From the NCBI GenBank assembly GCA_021163765.1, contig JAGGTK010000075.1, positions 1 to 50,533 of the forward strand: a DNA stretch of 50,533 nt, written 5' to 3'. Positions 24,342 through 35,762 of this stretch are shown here, piece by piece. How positions within the stretch are numbered: position 1 is the first letter of the stretch; every line of letters starts with the position of its first letter. This DNA comes from a bacterium. Lineage in GTDB: Bacteria; 4484-113. The notes below the pieces were generated by a model. That model saw only the letters and a list, made by a program, of their open reading frames with translations, did not search any database and was not told the DNA's origin. The translations under genes and the position numbers were made by a program.

Positions 24342-26831
24342 ATGGATACGCAAGAAGAAAATCTGGTAACACTTACTATCGACGGAAGGCAGGTGTCCGT
24401 GCCTGAAGGCACGAGGCTCACGGATGCCGCGAAAGCCGCGGGCATCGATATCCCGCAGTTCTGCTCTCACCGGTGGCTGGAGCCGCTTGGCGCGTGCCGG
24501 ATGTGCCTGGTGCGAATCGAGAAGATGCCGAAGCTGGAGACCGCCTGCACAACCGTGGTGCGGGAAGGGATGGTCGTCACGACCGACAGTGACGAGATAC
24601 GCGCCGCACGGAAGGCGATGCTCGAATTCCACCTGCTCAACCACCCGCTTGAATGCCCCGTCTGCGATAAGGGCGGCGAGTGCGAGCTGCAGGACCTTAC
24701 AGAGGCCTATGGCCTGACGAAGAGCCGCTACGTTGAAGACAAGCTGGCGCGCCCCGACTCGATGCTGACGCCCTTCCTGCACATGAATTACAAGCGATGC
24801 ATTCTCTGCAAGCGCTGCGTCCGTTACTGCGAGGAAGTTACCGGAAGCCACCTGCTGAAGGTCGACCAACGCGGAGCGTGGTCGCATATCGCCACCTACG
24901 GAGTCGAAGGCCCGCCGGATTACTTTTCAGGCAACGTGATAGAGCTATGCCCTGTTGGGGCTATAACAAGCGAACTTTTCCGCTTCCGCGGACGCTCCTG
25001 GGAGTTGGGCAAAACAAGGACAGTATGCAACCAGTGCGCGGTGGGATGCAATGTGGAGCTGCACACGCGCCACAACGAGCTTTTGCGCATCGTTCCGGCG
25101 GTCCACCCGGATGTTGACGACGGGCACCTTTGCGACCGCGGGAGGTTTGCATACGGATACGCCAACAACCTGCCCTTCAAGCATCCGATGACGGGCAAGG
25201 GCGGCGAGCGCCGCGAGATCTCGTGGGAAGAAGCCGAGAACACGGCGGCCGAGAAGATCGCCGAGGTTGTTGAGAAGCACGGTGCCAATGCGCTGGGGTT
25301 GATTGCAGGTAGCGGTCTTACCAATGAGGATTACGTGGCGTTCCGCCTTATCGCCCACACGCACCTGGGCACGGAGAATTTCTTTATCGGCGAAGGCCTG
25401 ATTGACGTCGGCAGCAATCCGCTGGCGATTTTGCACTCGCTGTTCTTCGACAGCGCATCTATTGGCGAGATACTCCGGTCTGATCTCATCGTCTCCGTGG
25501 GGTGTGACCTGATAGAAGAGGCTCCAGTACTGGCTCTGCGCATCAAGCAGGCTCTCAAAGGCTCAGACCGGAAGTTCATCAGTCTTTGCGCGTATGAACC
25601 GCCGGGATACTGGGGCCCCCAGGAGCACTACTGCTACGACGCAGGCAACTTCCTGGCTGCGGCGGGCGAGATTATCCAGGTTATCGAATCCGGCAACACG
25701 GGCGGCCGGTGGGGTGGGCTGGTTGAGAACCTGCAGAAAGCCCGCACGGTGGCGGTTATTTACGGGCAGGATATGCTGCGGCACCGCAACGCGGACAAGT
25801 GCCTTTTGGCGCTGCTTAAGATAAAGCAAGCGGCGATCCGCTGGCGGAAAGCCAATGGAATCGAGCGTGGGCACTTCTCGCTCAATCCGGCGCTTCGCAG
25901 CGCGAACGCAACGGGCGCGCTCGTCCTAAATAATCTTGAATTTTTGGTTCGCGGACAGGCGGAGCTGCCCGAACGGCCTCACGCCACATTGCGCGGATTG
26001 TTTGAGAAAGCCGCAGCAGGCGAGGTCAAGCTGCTATACCTGACCGGTGTCAATCCGCTGATGACGTTTGTCGATCGCTCACTGGTGGAACGGGCGATGA
26101 AGGCGGTGGATTACCTCATCGTCCAGGACGTGCTGACGAATGAGACTACTGAGCGAGCCGACCTTCTGCTCCCGGTGGCGCCGTGGCCATGCCGCGAGGG
26201 CACATACGTCAACCTGGGCTGGCGCTTGCAGAGACTCCGCGCGTCCGATATCGTGACCAGCCTGCCCACCAACCTTGAGGTATGGAACCGCCTGCTGATT
26301 AAGCTGGGCAAGGGATCGCATTCCACCACCCCTGCCAGGATATTCGATGAGATTGCGCGGCTGATACCTGCCATTTCCCATCTGAGCTTCGATACGATTC
26401 CCGAGACAGGCTCGCTGCTGGATTTCCGGCTCGACGAGGAGGGGGAGCGCAGAGTCGCCGAGGAGATTGAGAAGGTCAAGCTGGACTTCCCGCGCTACGA
26501 GCCGCCGAAAGACTATCCGCTTGTGCTGGTGCAGAAGCTTTATTTAATGCGCAATTCACCACGAATGCGCCTTTCAAAGAAAATGGACGCGGTGGCTCCT
26601 GAGCCGCTGGCGCAAATGCATCCTGATGATATGAGCGCTTCCGGTGTAGCCGAAGGCCAGGATGTCGTTGTGGAATCGGTAAACGGGGAGATCAGGCTTG
26701 TCGCCCGGCGGTGCGATTGGGTGCAGCGAGGAAGCGTCGTGGTCGGCAATTACCTCCCAGAAGCGCCGTCGAACCGTCTGGTTTCGGTTGATGAAAACAT
26801 AACTTATATCAGAGTGAGGCCATCGCAGTGA
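24342..26831 (+). CDS. nuoG: NADH-quinone oxidoreductase subunit G
   Basis: An 829-residue subunit of the NADH module. The N-terminal 250 residues carry three cluster sites: 2Fe-2S (CSHRWLEPLGACRMCLVR), the N5 site (HPLECPVCDKGGECELQDL) and N4 (CILCKRCVRYCEEV). Then comes a molybdopterin-oxidoreductase-like domain starting with a further 4Fe-4S site, CNQCAVGC (the N7-type cluster), and ending in a molydopterin-dinucleotide-binding-like C-terminal domain. In complex I this domain has lost molybdenum cofactor and is structural. ATG start, 9 nt after nuoF. Confidence 0.96.
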   Translation: MDTQEENLVTLTIDGRQVSVPEGTRLTDAAKAAGIDIPQFCSHRWLEPLGACRMCLVRIEKMPKLETACTTVVREGMVVTTDSDEIRAARKAMLEFHLLNHPLECPVCDKGGECELQDLTEAYGLTKSRYVEDKLARPDSMLTPFLHMNYKRCILCKRCVRYCEEVTGSHLLKVDQRGAWSHIATYGVEGPPDYFSGNVIELCPVGAITSELFRFRGRSWELGKTRTVCNQCAVGCNVELHTRHNELLRIVPAVHPDVDDGHLCDRGRFAYGYANNLPFKHPMTGKGGERREISWEEAENTAAEKIAEVVEKHGANALGLIAGSGLTNEDYVAFRLIAHTHLGTENFFIGEGLIDVGSNPLAILHSLFFDSASIGEILRSDLIVSVGCDLIEEAPVLALRIKQALKGSDRKFISLCAYEPPGYWGPQEHYCYDAGNFLAAAGEIIQVIESGNTGGRWGGLVENLQKARTVAVIYGQDMLRHRNADKCLLALLKIKQAAIRWRKANGIERGHFSLNPALRSANATGALVLNNLEFLVRGQAELPERPHATLRGLFEKAAAGEVKLLYLTGVNPLMTFVDRSLVERAMKAVDYLIVQDVLTNETTERADLLLPVAPWPCREGTYVNLGWRLQRLRASDIVTSLPTNLEVWNRLLIKLGKGSHSTTPARIFDEIARLIPAISHLSFDTIPETGSLLDFRLDEEGERRVAEEIEKVKLDFPRYEPPKDYPLVLVQKLYLMRNSPRMRLSKKMDAVAPEPLAQMHPDDMSASGVAEGQDVVVESVNGEIRLVARRCDWVQRGSVVVGNYLPEAPSNRLVSVDENITYIRVRPSQ

Positions 26832-27811
26832 GCGTCATTGAAGTAGTGTGGATGGTTGCGAAGATACTCATTGTCTTCGCCGTCCTGCTGCTGGCGATGG
26901 CGTACCTCACGCTCGTCGAGCGTCGCTTTGTTGCCTGGTTCCAGTGGCGCGTCGGGCCAAACCGCGTCGGCCCGCTGGGCCTCATCCAGCCCATCGCCGA
27001 CGGCGTGAAGCTGCTGTTCAAGCAGGAGCTCATTCCCGCGAAAGCCGACAAGTTCGTGTACTTCCTTGCGCCTGCGATAACGCTCATCGCCGCGTTCGCC
27101 ATCATCTCGGTCATTCCCATCACTGAGCATTTCTACATCGCCGACGTGAATGTCGCGATTCTGCTTGTGCTGGCGATATCGTCGCTGGGCACCTACGGCA
27201 TCATCCTCGCGGGCTGGAGCAGCGGTAGCAAGTATCCGCTCGTCAGCGGCCTGCGGGCGTGCGCCCAGATGATAAGCTACGAGCTGGCGCTCGGTTTTGC
27301 CGTGATCGGCGTTGTCCTGATGGCGGGAACATTCTCGCTGCACGAAATCGTGCTGGGGCAGGAGCGCATCTGGTATTTCATCCCGCAGATACTCGGCTTC
27401 GTCGTGTTCCTCATAGCGGGTGTTGCCGAGACCAACCGCGCGCCGTTTGATATGCCGGAGTGCGAAAACGAGCTGGTAGCGGGCTACCATACCGAGTACT
27501 CGGCGATGAAGTTCGCGATGTTCTACCTGGGCGAGTATGTGGCCATTATCAATGTCGGGATGCTGGCGACGGTACTATTCCTCGGTGGATGGCACGGGCC
27601 GGCGATCTTTGGCGCGGGGCTCGTCGGCCTGGCAAACCTGTTCTGGTTTTTGCTGAAGACCTGTGCGGTTATCTTCTTCTTCATCTGGCTCAGGGCGACG
27701 CTTCCGCGTTTCCGCTACGACCAGTTGATGCGCTTCGGGTGGATGGTACTCCTCCCGCTGGCGTTGCTGAATATCATAATCACGGCTGGAATCAAGGCGT
27801 TCATCCAGTAA
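26828..27811 (+). CDS. nuoH: NADH-quinone oxidoreductase subunit H
   Basis: A 327-residue membrane subunit with about eight helices; it forms the quinone chamber at the junction of the arms. Motifs: TLVERRFVAWFQWRVGPNRVGP, QPIADGVKLLFKQE and AETNRAPFDMPECENELVAGYHTEYS, all conserved in the family. GTG start overlapping the nuoG stop by 4 nt. Confidence 0.97.
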   Translation: MSVIEVVWMVAKILIVFAVLLLAMAYLTLVERRFVAWFQWRVGPNRVGPLGLIQPIADGVKLLFKQELIPAKADKFVYFLAPAITLIAAFAIISVIPITEHFYIADVNVAILLVLAISSLGTYGIILAGWSSGSKYPLVSGLRACAQMISYELALGFAVIGVVLMAGTFSLHEIVLGQERIWYFIPQILGFVVFLIAGVAETNRAPFDMPECENELVAGYHTEYSAMKFAMFYLGEYVAIINVGMLATVLFLGGWHGPAIFGAGLVGLANLFWFLLKTCAVIFFFIWLRATLPRFRYDQLMRFGWMVLLPLALLNIIITAGIKAFIQ

Positions 27812-28314
27812 TGAAACCAAGCTTCTTACAGAAGTTCAATCTGCTGGCGGTGGTCCAGGGGCTGTACATTACTATCGTGCAGTTCCTGGCCAACCGGTTC
27901 GCCGGCAGGGTTGTGACGATATCGTATCCTGAGAAGAAGCTGAAGATGAAGGAGCGCTTCCGTGGGCTGCACCGGCTGGAGCGTTACGAATCCGGTGAGC
28001 ACAAGGGCCTGGAGAAGTGCGTCGGGTGCGCGCTGTGCGCGTCGGCCTGCCCGGCGGATGTCATTACAGTTGTGGCGGGGGAGAACGACCCGGCGGATCC
28101 TCACAGCCCCGGCGAGAGGTATGCCGTCGTGTACGATATGGATATACTCCGGTGCATCTTCTGCGGAATGTGCACCGAAGCCTGCCCTACTCAAGCCATA
28201 GTGATGAAGCACGACTATGAGCTGGCGGACGACGAGCGCGGCGGGCCGCAGGGCGGGGTTAACAAGTTCATCTACCACAAAGAGGACCTTCTGGGCAGGG
28301 AGTTTTACTGGTGA
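27811..28314 (+). CDS. nuoI: NADH-quinone oxidoreductase subunit I
   Basis: A 167-residue peripheral-arm ferredoxin-like subunit with two 4Fe-4S clusters (N6a, N6b): CVGCALCASACPADV and CIFCGMCTEACPTQA. These pass electrons to NuoB. The start codon overlaps the nuoH stop by one base (TAATG). Confidence 0.97.
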   Translation: MKPSFLQKFNLLAVVQGLYITIVQFLANRFAGRVVTISYPEKKLKMKERFRGLHRLERYESGEHKGLEKCVGCALCASACPADVITVVAGENDPADPHSPGERYAVVYDMDILRCIFCGMCTEACPTQAIVMKHDYELADDERGGPQGGVNKFIYHKEDLLGREFYW

Positions 28315-28862
28315 ACGTGATCGAGCTGATTGTGTTTATCGCGGCAGCGGCACTGGCGCTGATCGGCGCAGCCGGAATGGTAATGTCGCGCAATCCCGTT
28401 CACTCGGCCTTGTTTCTAATCGCGAACTTCTTTGCGCTGGCAGTGATATTCCTTTTGCTGTCAGCGCCCGTGCTGGCGGCGTTGCAGGTATTGGTCTACA
28501 CCGGCGCGATAATGGTGCTGTTCCTCTTCATCATATTCTTTTTCATCCAGCCCGGACAGAAGCACGCATACGTGTATTCGCTGCCGTGGCAGACGTTCTT
28601 CTCAGGCATCCTGGTGATTGTGCTCATCAGCGTGCTCGTGCTCGGGCTTTATATGGGGGGCGTGTTCACCGCTGAGGAGCATGTGCAGTCGGCGGCGATG
28701 AAGGTCGAGGAGCTGACCAGTCCGCAGGCGCTGGGAAGCGCGCTGTTCTCAAGATACCTGCTGCCGTTTGAACTGACATCGCTTCTGCTGCTGGCCGCGA
28801 TGCTGGGCGCGGTGGTGCTGGCCCGCAAGGAAAAGCGGGACGACAGGGAGGAAAAGAACTGA
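28311..28862 (+). CDS. nuoJ: NADH-quinone oxidoreductase subunit J
   Basis: A 183-residue membrane subunit with five hydrophobic segments. Family motif [22 protein letters not shown] and the pi-bulge helix [17 protein letters not shown], which twists during coupling. A polar 30-residue loop precedes the last helix and the tail is basic. GTG start overlapping nuoI by 4 nt. Confidence 0.96.
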   Translation: MNVIELIVFIAAAALALIGAAGMVMSRNPVHSALFLIANFFALAVIFLLLSAPVLAALQVLVYTGAIMVLFLFIIFFFIQPGQKHAYVYSLPWQTFFSGILVIVLISVLVLGLYMGGVFTAEEHVQSAAMKVEELTSPQALGSALFSRYLLPFELTSLLLLAAMLGAVVLARKEKRDDREEKN

Positions 28863-29167
28863 TGGAGCCCATCGTAGTCTACAGCCTGGTGCTTTCAGCG
28901 GTGCTGTTCACGATGGGCATGCTGGCGGTGCTTGTGCGCCGCAACCCGATCATCATGTTCATGGGGATCGAGCTTATGCTGAACGCGGCGAATCTGGCGT
29001 TCATAGCATTCTCGCGCCACCTCGACAAGCTGGACGGCCAGGTTATCGCGCTTATCTTCATGGCTGTGGCGGCCGCCGAGGTGGCGATAGGGTTGGCGAT
29101 TATCGTCTCCATCTACCGTTACCGGCGCGACGTTGATGTGGACGCGGTGAACTCACTGAGAGGATAA
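28862..29167 (+). CDS. nuoK: NADH-quinone oxidoreductase subunit K
   Basis: A 101-residue three-helix membrane subunit, homologous to MrpC. The two intramembrane Glu residues used in proton transfer are visible in [14 protein letters not shown] and [14 protein letters not shown] start overlapping the nuoJ stop by one base. Confidence 0.97.
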   Translation: MEPIVVYSLVLSAVLFTMGMLAVLVRRNPIIMFMGIELMLNAANLAFIAFSRHLDKLDGQVIALIFMAVAAAEVAIGLAIIVSIYRYRRDVDVDAVNSLRG

Positions 29168-29174
29168 CCGGGGA

Positions 29175-31129
<1,955 letters not shown>

Positions 31130-31130
<1 letters not shown>

Positions 31131-32716
31131 TGGATGCACTCATACAAATGATGGCGAACGCTCCCCTGCTGAGCATCATCATATTCCTGCCTCTGGCGGG
31201 AGCAATCATCATCACTCTGATGAGCCCCGCGAAGTCCCACAGCATCAAGTGGTTCGCGTTCTGGGCATCAATCGCCACCTTCCTCATTTCGCTGTTCCTG
31301 CTGGCCGGCGGCGGTGGATTCGAGAAATTCTCCCACATTGAGCAATACACCTGGCTTCCCCAGATCGGCGTGAGTTACCACATCGGCGTGGACGGGATAT
31401 CGCTGTGGCTGGTGCTCCTGACCACGTTCCTGCTGCCCATCTCCATCCTTTCGTCTTTCAGCGCCATCAGGAAGCGGGAGAAGGAATATTACATCCTCCT
31501 GCTGCTGATGGGCTTCGCGCTCACGGGCACGTTTGTCTCGCTCGACCTGTTCCTTTTCTTCCTGTTCTGGGAATCGGTGCTTATACCGATGTACCTGCTC
31601 ATCGGCATATGGGGCAGCGGGCGAAGGGTTTACGCGGCGACAAAGTTCGTGCTCTATACGGTGGTCGGCAGCTTCTTTATGCTGCTGGCCATTATCGGGC
31701 TTTACGTGCACTTTGGCACATTTGATTTCATCTACCTGCGGAGCCATATCTTGCCGCCGGAGCTTCAGACCTGGCTGTTTCTGGCGTTCTTCCTCGCGTT
31801 TGCCATCAAGGTCCCGCTTTTCCCGTTCCACACGTGGCTGGCCGACGCCCACACGGAAGCGCCCACAGCAGGTTCGGTGCTGCTTGCCGCACTGCTGCTG
31901 AAGATGGGAGGCTACGGCTTCATCCGCTTCTGCCTGGCGCTGTTCCCGGACGCTTCGGTATGGGCTGCGCCGTGGATAATGGGCCTTGCGGTAATCAGCA
32001 TCATTTACGGCGCGCTCGTCTGCGCGGCACAGACGGACCTCAAGCGCCTGATTGCGCTCTCTTCGGTAGCCCATATGGGTTTTGTGATGCTGGGGATATT
32101 CTCCTTTGCCAACACCAGCATCGGACAGGTCGGGGCGACCATCCAGATGGTCAGCCACGGTATTACTACCGGTGCGCTGTTCCTCCTGGTCGGCGTCATA
32201 TACGAGCGGCGGCATACCCGGGAAATCGCGCAGTTCGGCGGCCTGGCATCCGTAATGCCGCAATACTACAACATGTTCCTGATTACCATGCTGGCAAGTG
32301 TCGGTTTGCCTGCCCTGAACGGGTTCGTTGGCGAGTTCCTGATACTGCTGGGAGCGTTCCGGGCCGACTGGGCTCTGGGCGGGCTGGCGACGTTCGGGGT
32401 GGTTCTGGCGGCGGTCTACCTGCTTACGATGTTCAGGCGCGTGTTCCACGGTGAATGCACCAAGCCGGAGAACCAGAAGCTGCTGGACCTGAACGTGCGG
32501 GAGTTCGTATACCTCGTACCGCTTGTGCTGCTGATGCTGTGGATCGGCCTGTATCCCAAGCCTTACTTAAGCGTGATCAAGCCCGCCGTGGACAGGACGG
32601 TTAGAGCGGTGATGCGCATCTCATCGGGCAGCGTTGAATACGCACGTTCCGGCGAGAAGGCTGCAACAGCTCTCGCGCAGGTGCTGCCTGAGAACGCACC
32701 TGGAGGTGACGGCTAG
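31130..32716 (+). CDS. nuoM: NADH-quinone oxidoreductase subunit M
   Basis: A 528-residue antiporter-like proton-pumping subunit. Motifs: FFLFWESVLIPMYLLIGIWG with the conserved Glu, AIKVPLFPFHTWLADAHTEAPTAGSV with the pumping Lys, and KRLIALSSVAHMGFVMLGI. ATG 31130 overlaps the nuoL stop by one base (TGATG). Confidence 0.97.
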
Positions 32717-34188
32717 TGGGAGTCAGCTTTGCCGCGGGGAACATCCTTAGCCTGCTGCCTGTTGGCGTCATCGTGCTGGCGGCACTTCTTCTCGTGCTGC
32801 TTGAAGTGCTCTGGGCCGGACGGGCGAACAGGCGGCTGGCCGGTTTCGGGGGCCTCGCAGTGGTTGTCGCAGGCATCGCCCAGCTTGTGTACTTCCCGCT
32901 CCTGCCGTCTCCGGTGCTTGGGGGCGCCCTGCGATTTGATGGATTCGCCGCAATAGTCGCACTCACAGTGCTGGCGGTGCTGTTCCTGACGCTCATCGTC
33001 TCTCCGGCGCATATGGCCAGGATGGGCCTTCGCGGTGGCGAGTATTATGCGCTGCTGTTCCTCTCGGCAAGCGGTATGATGCTGCTTCCCGCTGCGCGGG
33101 GGCTGGTGAGTATTATCATCTGTATTGAGCTCTTGTCTCTGCCGCTTTACGTGCTGGCGGGATATAACCGGAGACTGGCGTTCAGCCGCGAGGCGGGATT
33201 CAAGTACTTTCTTCTGGGCGCTTTCGCCAGCGCTTTTATGATTTACGCCGCCTTCATCTGGGGCACTACAGGAACCTTATCGCTGGGCGTGATCGCGGAG
33301 TCGTTGCCGTCAGCCGGGAACAGGGCTTTATTGCTGCTTGGCCTGGGCCTTCTCCTGGTGGGATTTGCGTTTAAGGCAGCGCTGGCGCCCTTCCATGCTT
33401 GGGTGCCCGATGTCTATGAGGGCAGTCCAACGCCGGTTACGGGCTTTATGGCAGCGGCAGTGAAGGTAGCGGTTTTTGCCGTGTTCCTTCGCGTGCTGAT
33501 GGAAGGGCTGATGCCGCTGGCGGAGTTCTGGCGGCTGGCACTCTACGTGCTGGCAATCATCACGATGTGCCTGGGGAATCTCCTGGCGCTGCACCAGATG
33601 AGCCTCAAGCGCCTGCTCGCATACTCCGCCATCACGCACGCGGGATACCTGGTGCTTGGCCTGATTGCGGCAAACGCCGAGGCGGTTTCAGCCGTGCTCT
33701 TTTACCTGATAGCCTATAGCGCCGCCGTGATTGGCAGCCTGGCGCTTGTGGCGGCCTGGGCAACCAGGCGCACGGACGATGTATATATTAGCGACCTGCG
33801 CGGGATGGCGGAGCGGCAACCGCTCGCGGCTCTTGCCCTGACGTTCTTCATGCTGTCCCTGATCGGCTTCCCGATAACCGCCGGATTTGTGGGGAAGGTA
33901 CTGCTTTTCTATGCTGCCTATAAGGCGGGCTACATCGCGCTATTGATAATCGCGATAATCAACACAATGGTCTCGGTCTACTACTACCTGCGTGTTGTGC
34001 AGGCGATGTACTTCCTTCCTCGAGAGCAGCCTGAGGATGCAGCAGAGGGTGGCCTGAAGGCGGCTGCCCCCGTTTCCGTGGTGGCCTGGCCTTACCTTAC
34101 CGTGGCTCTCATTTCGGCAGTTGCCATAGTAGTTCTGGGATTGGTGCCACGCTCTTTGCTGGTCTGGCTGAGTATGTGCAGCTTCTGA
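32716..34188 (+). CDS. nuoN: NADH-quinone oxidoreductase subunit N
   Basis: A 490-residue antiporter-like proton-pumping subunit, third of the set. Motifs: CIELLSLPLYVLAGY, FKAALAPFHAWVPDVYEGSPTPVTGF and KRLLAYSAITHAGYLVLGL. GTG start overlapping the nuoM stop by one base. Last gene of the operon; no strong terminator was seen in the following 110 bp. Confidence 0.97.
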   Translation: MGVSFAAGNILSLLPVGVIVLAALLLVLLEVLWAGRANRRLAGFGGLAVVVAGIAQLVYFPLLPSPVLGGALRFDGFAAIVALTVLAVLFLTLIVSPAHMARMGLRGGEYYALLFLSASGMMLLPAARGLVSIIICIELLSLPLYVLAGYNRRLAFSREAGFKYFLLGAFASAFMIYAAFIWGTTGTLSLGVIAESLPSAGNRALLLLGLGLLLVGFAFKAALAPFHAWVPDVYEGSPTPVTGFMAAAVKVAVFAVFLRVLMEGLMPLAEFWRLALYVLAIITMCLGNLLALHQMSLKRLLAYSAITHAGYLVLGLIAANAEAVSAVLFYLIAYSAAVIGSLALVAAWATRRTDDVYISDLRGMAERQPLAALALTFFMLSLIGFPITAGFVGKVLLFYAAYKAGYIALLIIAIINTMVSVYYYLRVVQAMYFLPREQPEDAAEGGLKAAAPVSVVAWPYLTVALISAVAIVVLGLVPRSLLVWLSMCSF

Positions 34189-34301
34189 TATTAGCTGAAG
34201 CCAGCCTCGATTGGGGGGCTGTGGCACTTGCAGCTTGACAGTGGATACCCTCAATGGTAGACTCACAGAGCCTGGCAAGGCGGGGGATGCACGCGCCAGG
34301 C

Positions 34302-34331
34302 TTGACGAACCGGTGGGGAGCCGGATACAAT
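34302..34331 (+). promoter_or_regulatory. promoter of the 34381 lipoprotein gene
   Basis: TTGACG (34302-34307), an 18-nt spacer and TACAAT (34326-34331). It gives a leader of about 43 nt that includes the ribosome site GAAGGAG at 34365-34371. Confidence 0.65.
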
Positions 34332-34380
34332 TGGTAATCTGTAATCCTCACCACTAAATCATTAGAAGGAGTAGGTCATT

Positions 34381-35088
34381 ATGAGAAAGTATTTTGGTGT
34401 GCTGTCAGTCGCCGTACTGATAATCGCCGCGCTGGCCCTTGCTGGCTGTTCGGGTAGCGGCAGTCGGCGCGTGATCGACATGTTCACGCCTGGTGACTAC
34501 TACCTCGGAGCTGTTGGTTATGCTGACACCGGTGACATTGCACTCGGCTACAACGACGTGACTGACCGCTGGGCCTACTTTGACTCGGCCAACGATATCG
34601 GGGCATTTGACGATGTCTCCGGTGGCGGAGTGGCCATTCCGGGCGGCAGCTATGTCGCGGCAGGCCCCGCGTTCTTCGATACAAACGAAGACGGCTGGGC
34701 TGATTTCTTCAGCGTGTGGATCCGCGGTATCACTGCCGAAGCTGCGAACAACGATGACTTCCGGGGTTACTACATGGCTAACCCGGGTAAGATCGGCGCG
34801 GCTGCCTACGGTCCGGAAAGTCTGGTATTTGACCAGTACTGTGTTCTCTTCATTCCCATCTGGCAGAACCTGGCGAACGGTACCAGCGTAGCTGTGTATC
34901 GCTACGTCGACTATGGAGCCTTCAGTGCTGACCAGGCTTCTGGTTACTGGAGCTATGCCGGTATGGGATCAGTTGACGACGACCCGAGTGGCTTTGGTAC
35001 GAAGGTTGTTGTGTTCAACTGGGCAGGAGAGCTCGGTCAGTTCTGCGCTGCTGTCAGTGTACACTCCAGCGGCTACGGCGGAAATTAG
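34381..35088 (+). CDS. hypothetical lipoprotein
   Basis: A 235-residue exported lipoprotein: signal VAVLIIAALALAG-C, mature N-terminus SGSGSRR. The mature protein is rich in Gly, Asp, Tyr and Phe and contains FFDTNEDGWADFFSVW, which resembles a single calcium-binding DxNxDGxxD loop as in FG-GAP or dockerin-like repeats. No other motif is recognised. It has its own promoter, a strong ribosome site and a strong hairpin after the gene, as expected for a well-expressed single gene. Confidence 0.85.
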   Translation: MRKYFGVLSVAVLIIAALALAGCSGSGSRRVIDMFTPGDYYLGAVGYADTGDIALGYNDVTDRWAYFDSANDIGAFDDVSGGGVAIPGGSYVAAGPAFFDTNEDGWADFFSVWIRGITAEAANNDDFRGYYMANPGKIGAAAYGPESLVFDQYCVLFIPIWQNLANGTSVAVYRYVDYGAFSADQASGYWSYAGMGSVDDDPSGFGTKVVVFNWAGELGQFCAAVSVHSSGYGGN

Positions 35089-35130
35089 GCTTACAGCACA
35101 GAACACAAACGGTAATTCAATTGCCTTTAT

Positions 35131-35160
35131 AGAATGGGCGGGGATAGCCCCGCCCATTCT
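35131..35160. terminator. strong hairpin after the lipoprotein gene
   Basis: A perfect 13-bp inverted repeat, AGAATGGGCGGGG and its complement, around the loop ATAG, 43 nt after the stop codon. It lacks a T-run on either side, so it may be a transcript-stabilising hairpin or a weak terminator rather than a classic one. Confidence 0.6.
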
Positions 35161-35183
35161 GCGTCACATAAGGCGTCCGTCCG

Positions 35184-35192
35184 TGTTATACT
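35184..35192 (+). promoter_or_regulatory. extended -10, predicted leaderless
   Basis: TGTTATACT, 8 nt before the GTG of the small membrane protein at 35201; no ribosome site. Confidence 0.55.
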
Positions 35193-35200
35193 AAGAACGC

Positions 35201-35305
35201 GTGCTGTGTGCATTTAGAGGCCTCGGAGCGGCGTTGTCCGGCGCAATAGCCGGCTCCCTGTTTGCCGCTGTGATTTACGTTTACGTTTGGCTGTTACCCA
35301 AGTAA
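35201..35305 (+). CDS. small membrane protein, 34 residues
   Basis: A short frame from GTG to TAA. The product begins MLCAFRGLGAALSG and is one hydrophobic helix (AIAGSLFAAVIYVYVWLL) ending in PK. It fills the gap between an extended -10 promoter and the ferredoxin gene, whose ribosome site AAGGAGG overlaps its stop codon, so it is probably the first gene of a two-gene operon. No homologue is recognised. It may be a real small inner-membrane protein or a translated leader. Confidence 0.5.
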   Translation: MLCAFRGLGAALSGAIAGSLFAAVIYVYVWLLPK

Positions 35306-35317
35306 GGAGGATCAGGT

Positions 35318-35728
35318 ATGAAGATAGAGCGTGCAGTCCTTTCGTTCAGCCCCAATGCGATACGCAAGCCTGTCACCTATCTGCTGGTGAGCAACTACAA
35401 GCTGCGCCTGAACATCCTCAGGGCGAAGGTTATGCCGGGAGAGGAAGGCAGGCTGCTGCTCGAACTTTCCGGTGACGAGGACAAGATACGTGAAGGCCTG
35501 ACTTACCTGGCTTCGCTGGATGTGCGCATCGACCGTGTGCAGAGCTTCTACAGTGTGGACTGCACCAAGTGCACTGAATCCAAGAAGTGCTTCCAGGTGT
35601 GCCCCGCGGACGCTATCGATCTCAACCCGGGGAGCGAGCGGCCGGTTGATATCATCGAGGACAACTGCATTCTCTGCGAAAAATGCAGAGAGGTATGCCC
35701 CAGCGGGGTGTTCACGTTCACCTTCTAA
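35318..35728 (+). CDS. NIL-domain 4Fe-4S ferredoxin
   Basis: A 136-residue cytoplasmic protein. Residues about 1-75 form a NIL domain (ACT-like fold also found in MetN). The rest is a two-cluster ferredoxin: CTKCTESKKCFQVCP and CILCEKCREVCP. The second is the standard C-x2-C-x2-C-x3-CP; the first is C-x2-C-x5-C-x3-CP, with three extra residues. In archaea such proteins act with COG1900 proteins in sulfur transfer to make homocysteine; no COG1900 gene is in this window, so the role here is open. AAGGAGG lies about 8 nt before the ATG. Confidence 0.9.
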   Translation: MKIERAVLSFSPNAIRKPVTYLLVSNYKLRLNILRAKVMPGEEGRLLLELSGDEDKIREGLTYLASLDVRIDRVQSFYSVDCTKCTESKKCFQVCPADAIDLNPGSERPVDIIEDNCILCEKCREVCPSGVFTFTF

Positions 35729-35762
35729 AGCCCCCAGCGCCCGCTGAAATGCGCCGCGTGCT

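Noticed and set aside
31268..32449. Long open frame of 393 codons on the minus strand opposite nuoM
   Set aside because: It is a reverse-strand shadow of nuoM: a low-complexity, charged product rich in Gln, Arg and Glu with no motif, fully inside a well-conserved gene.
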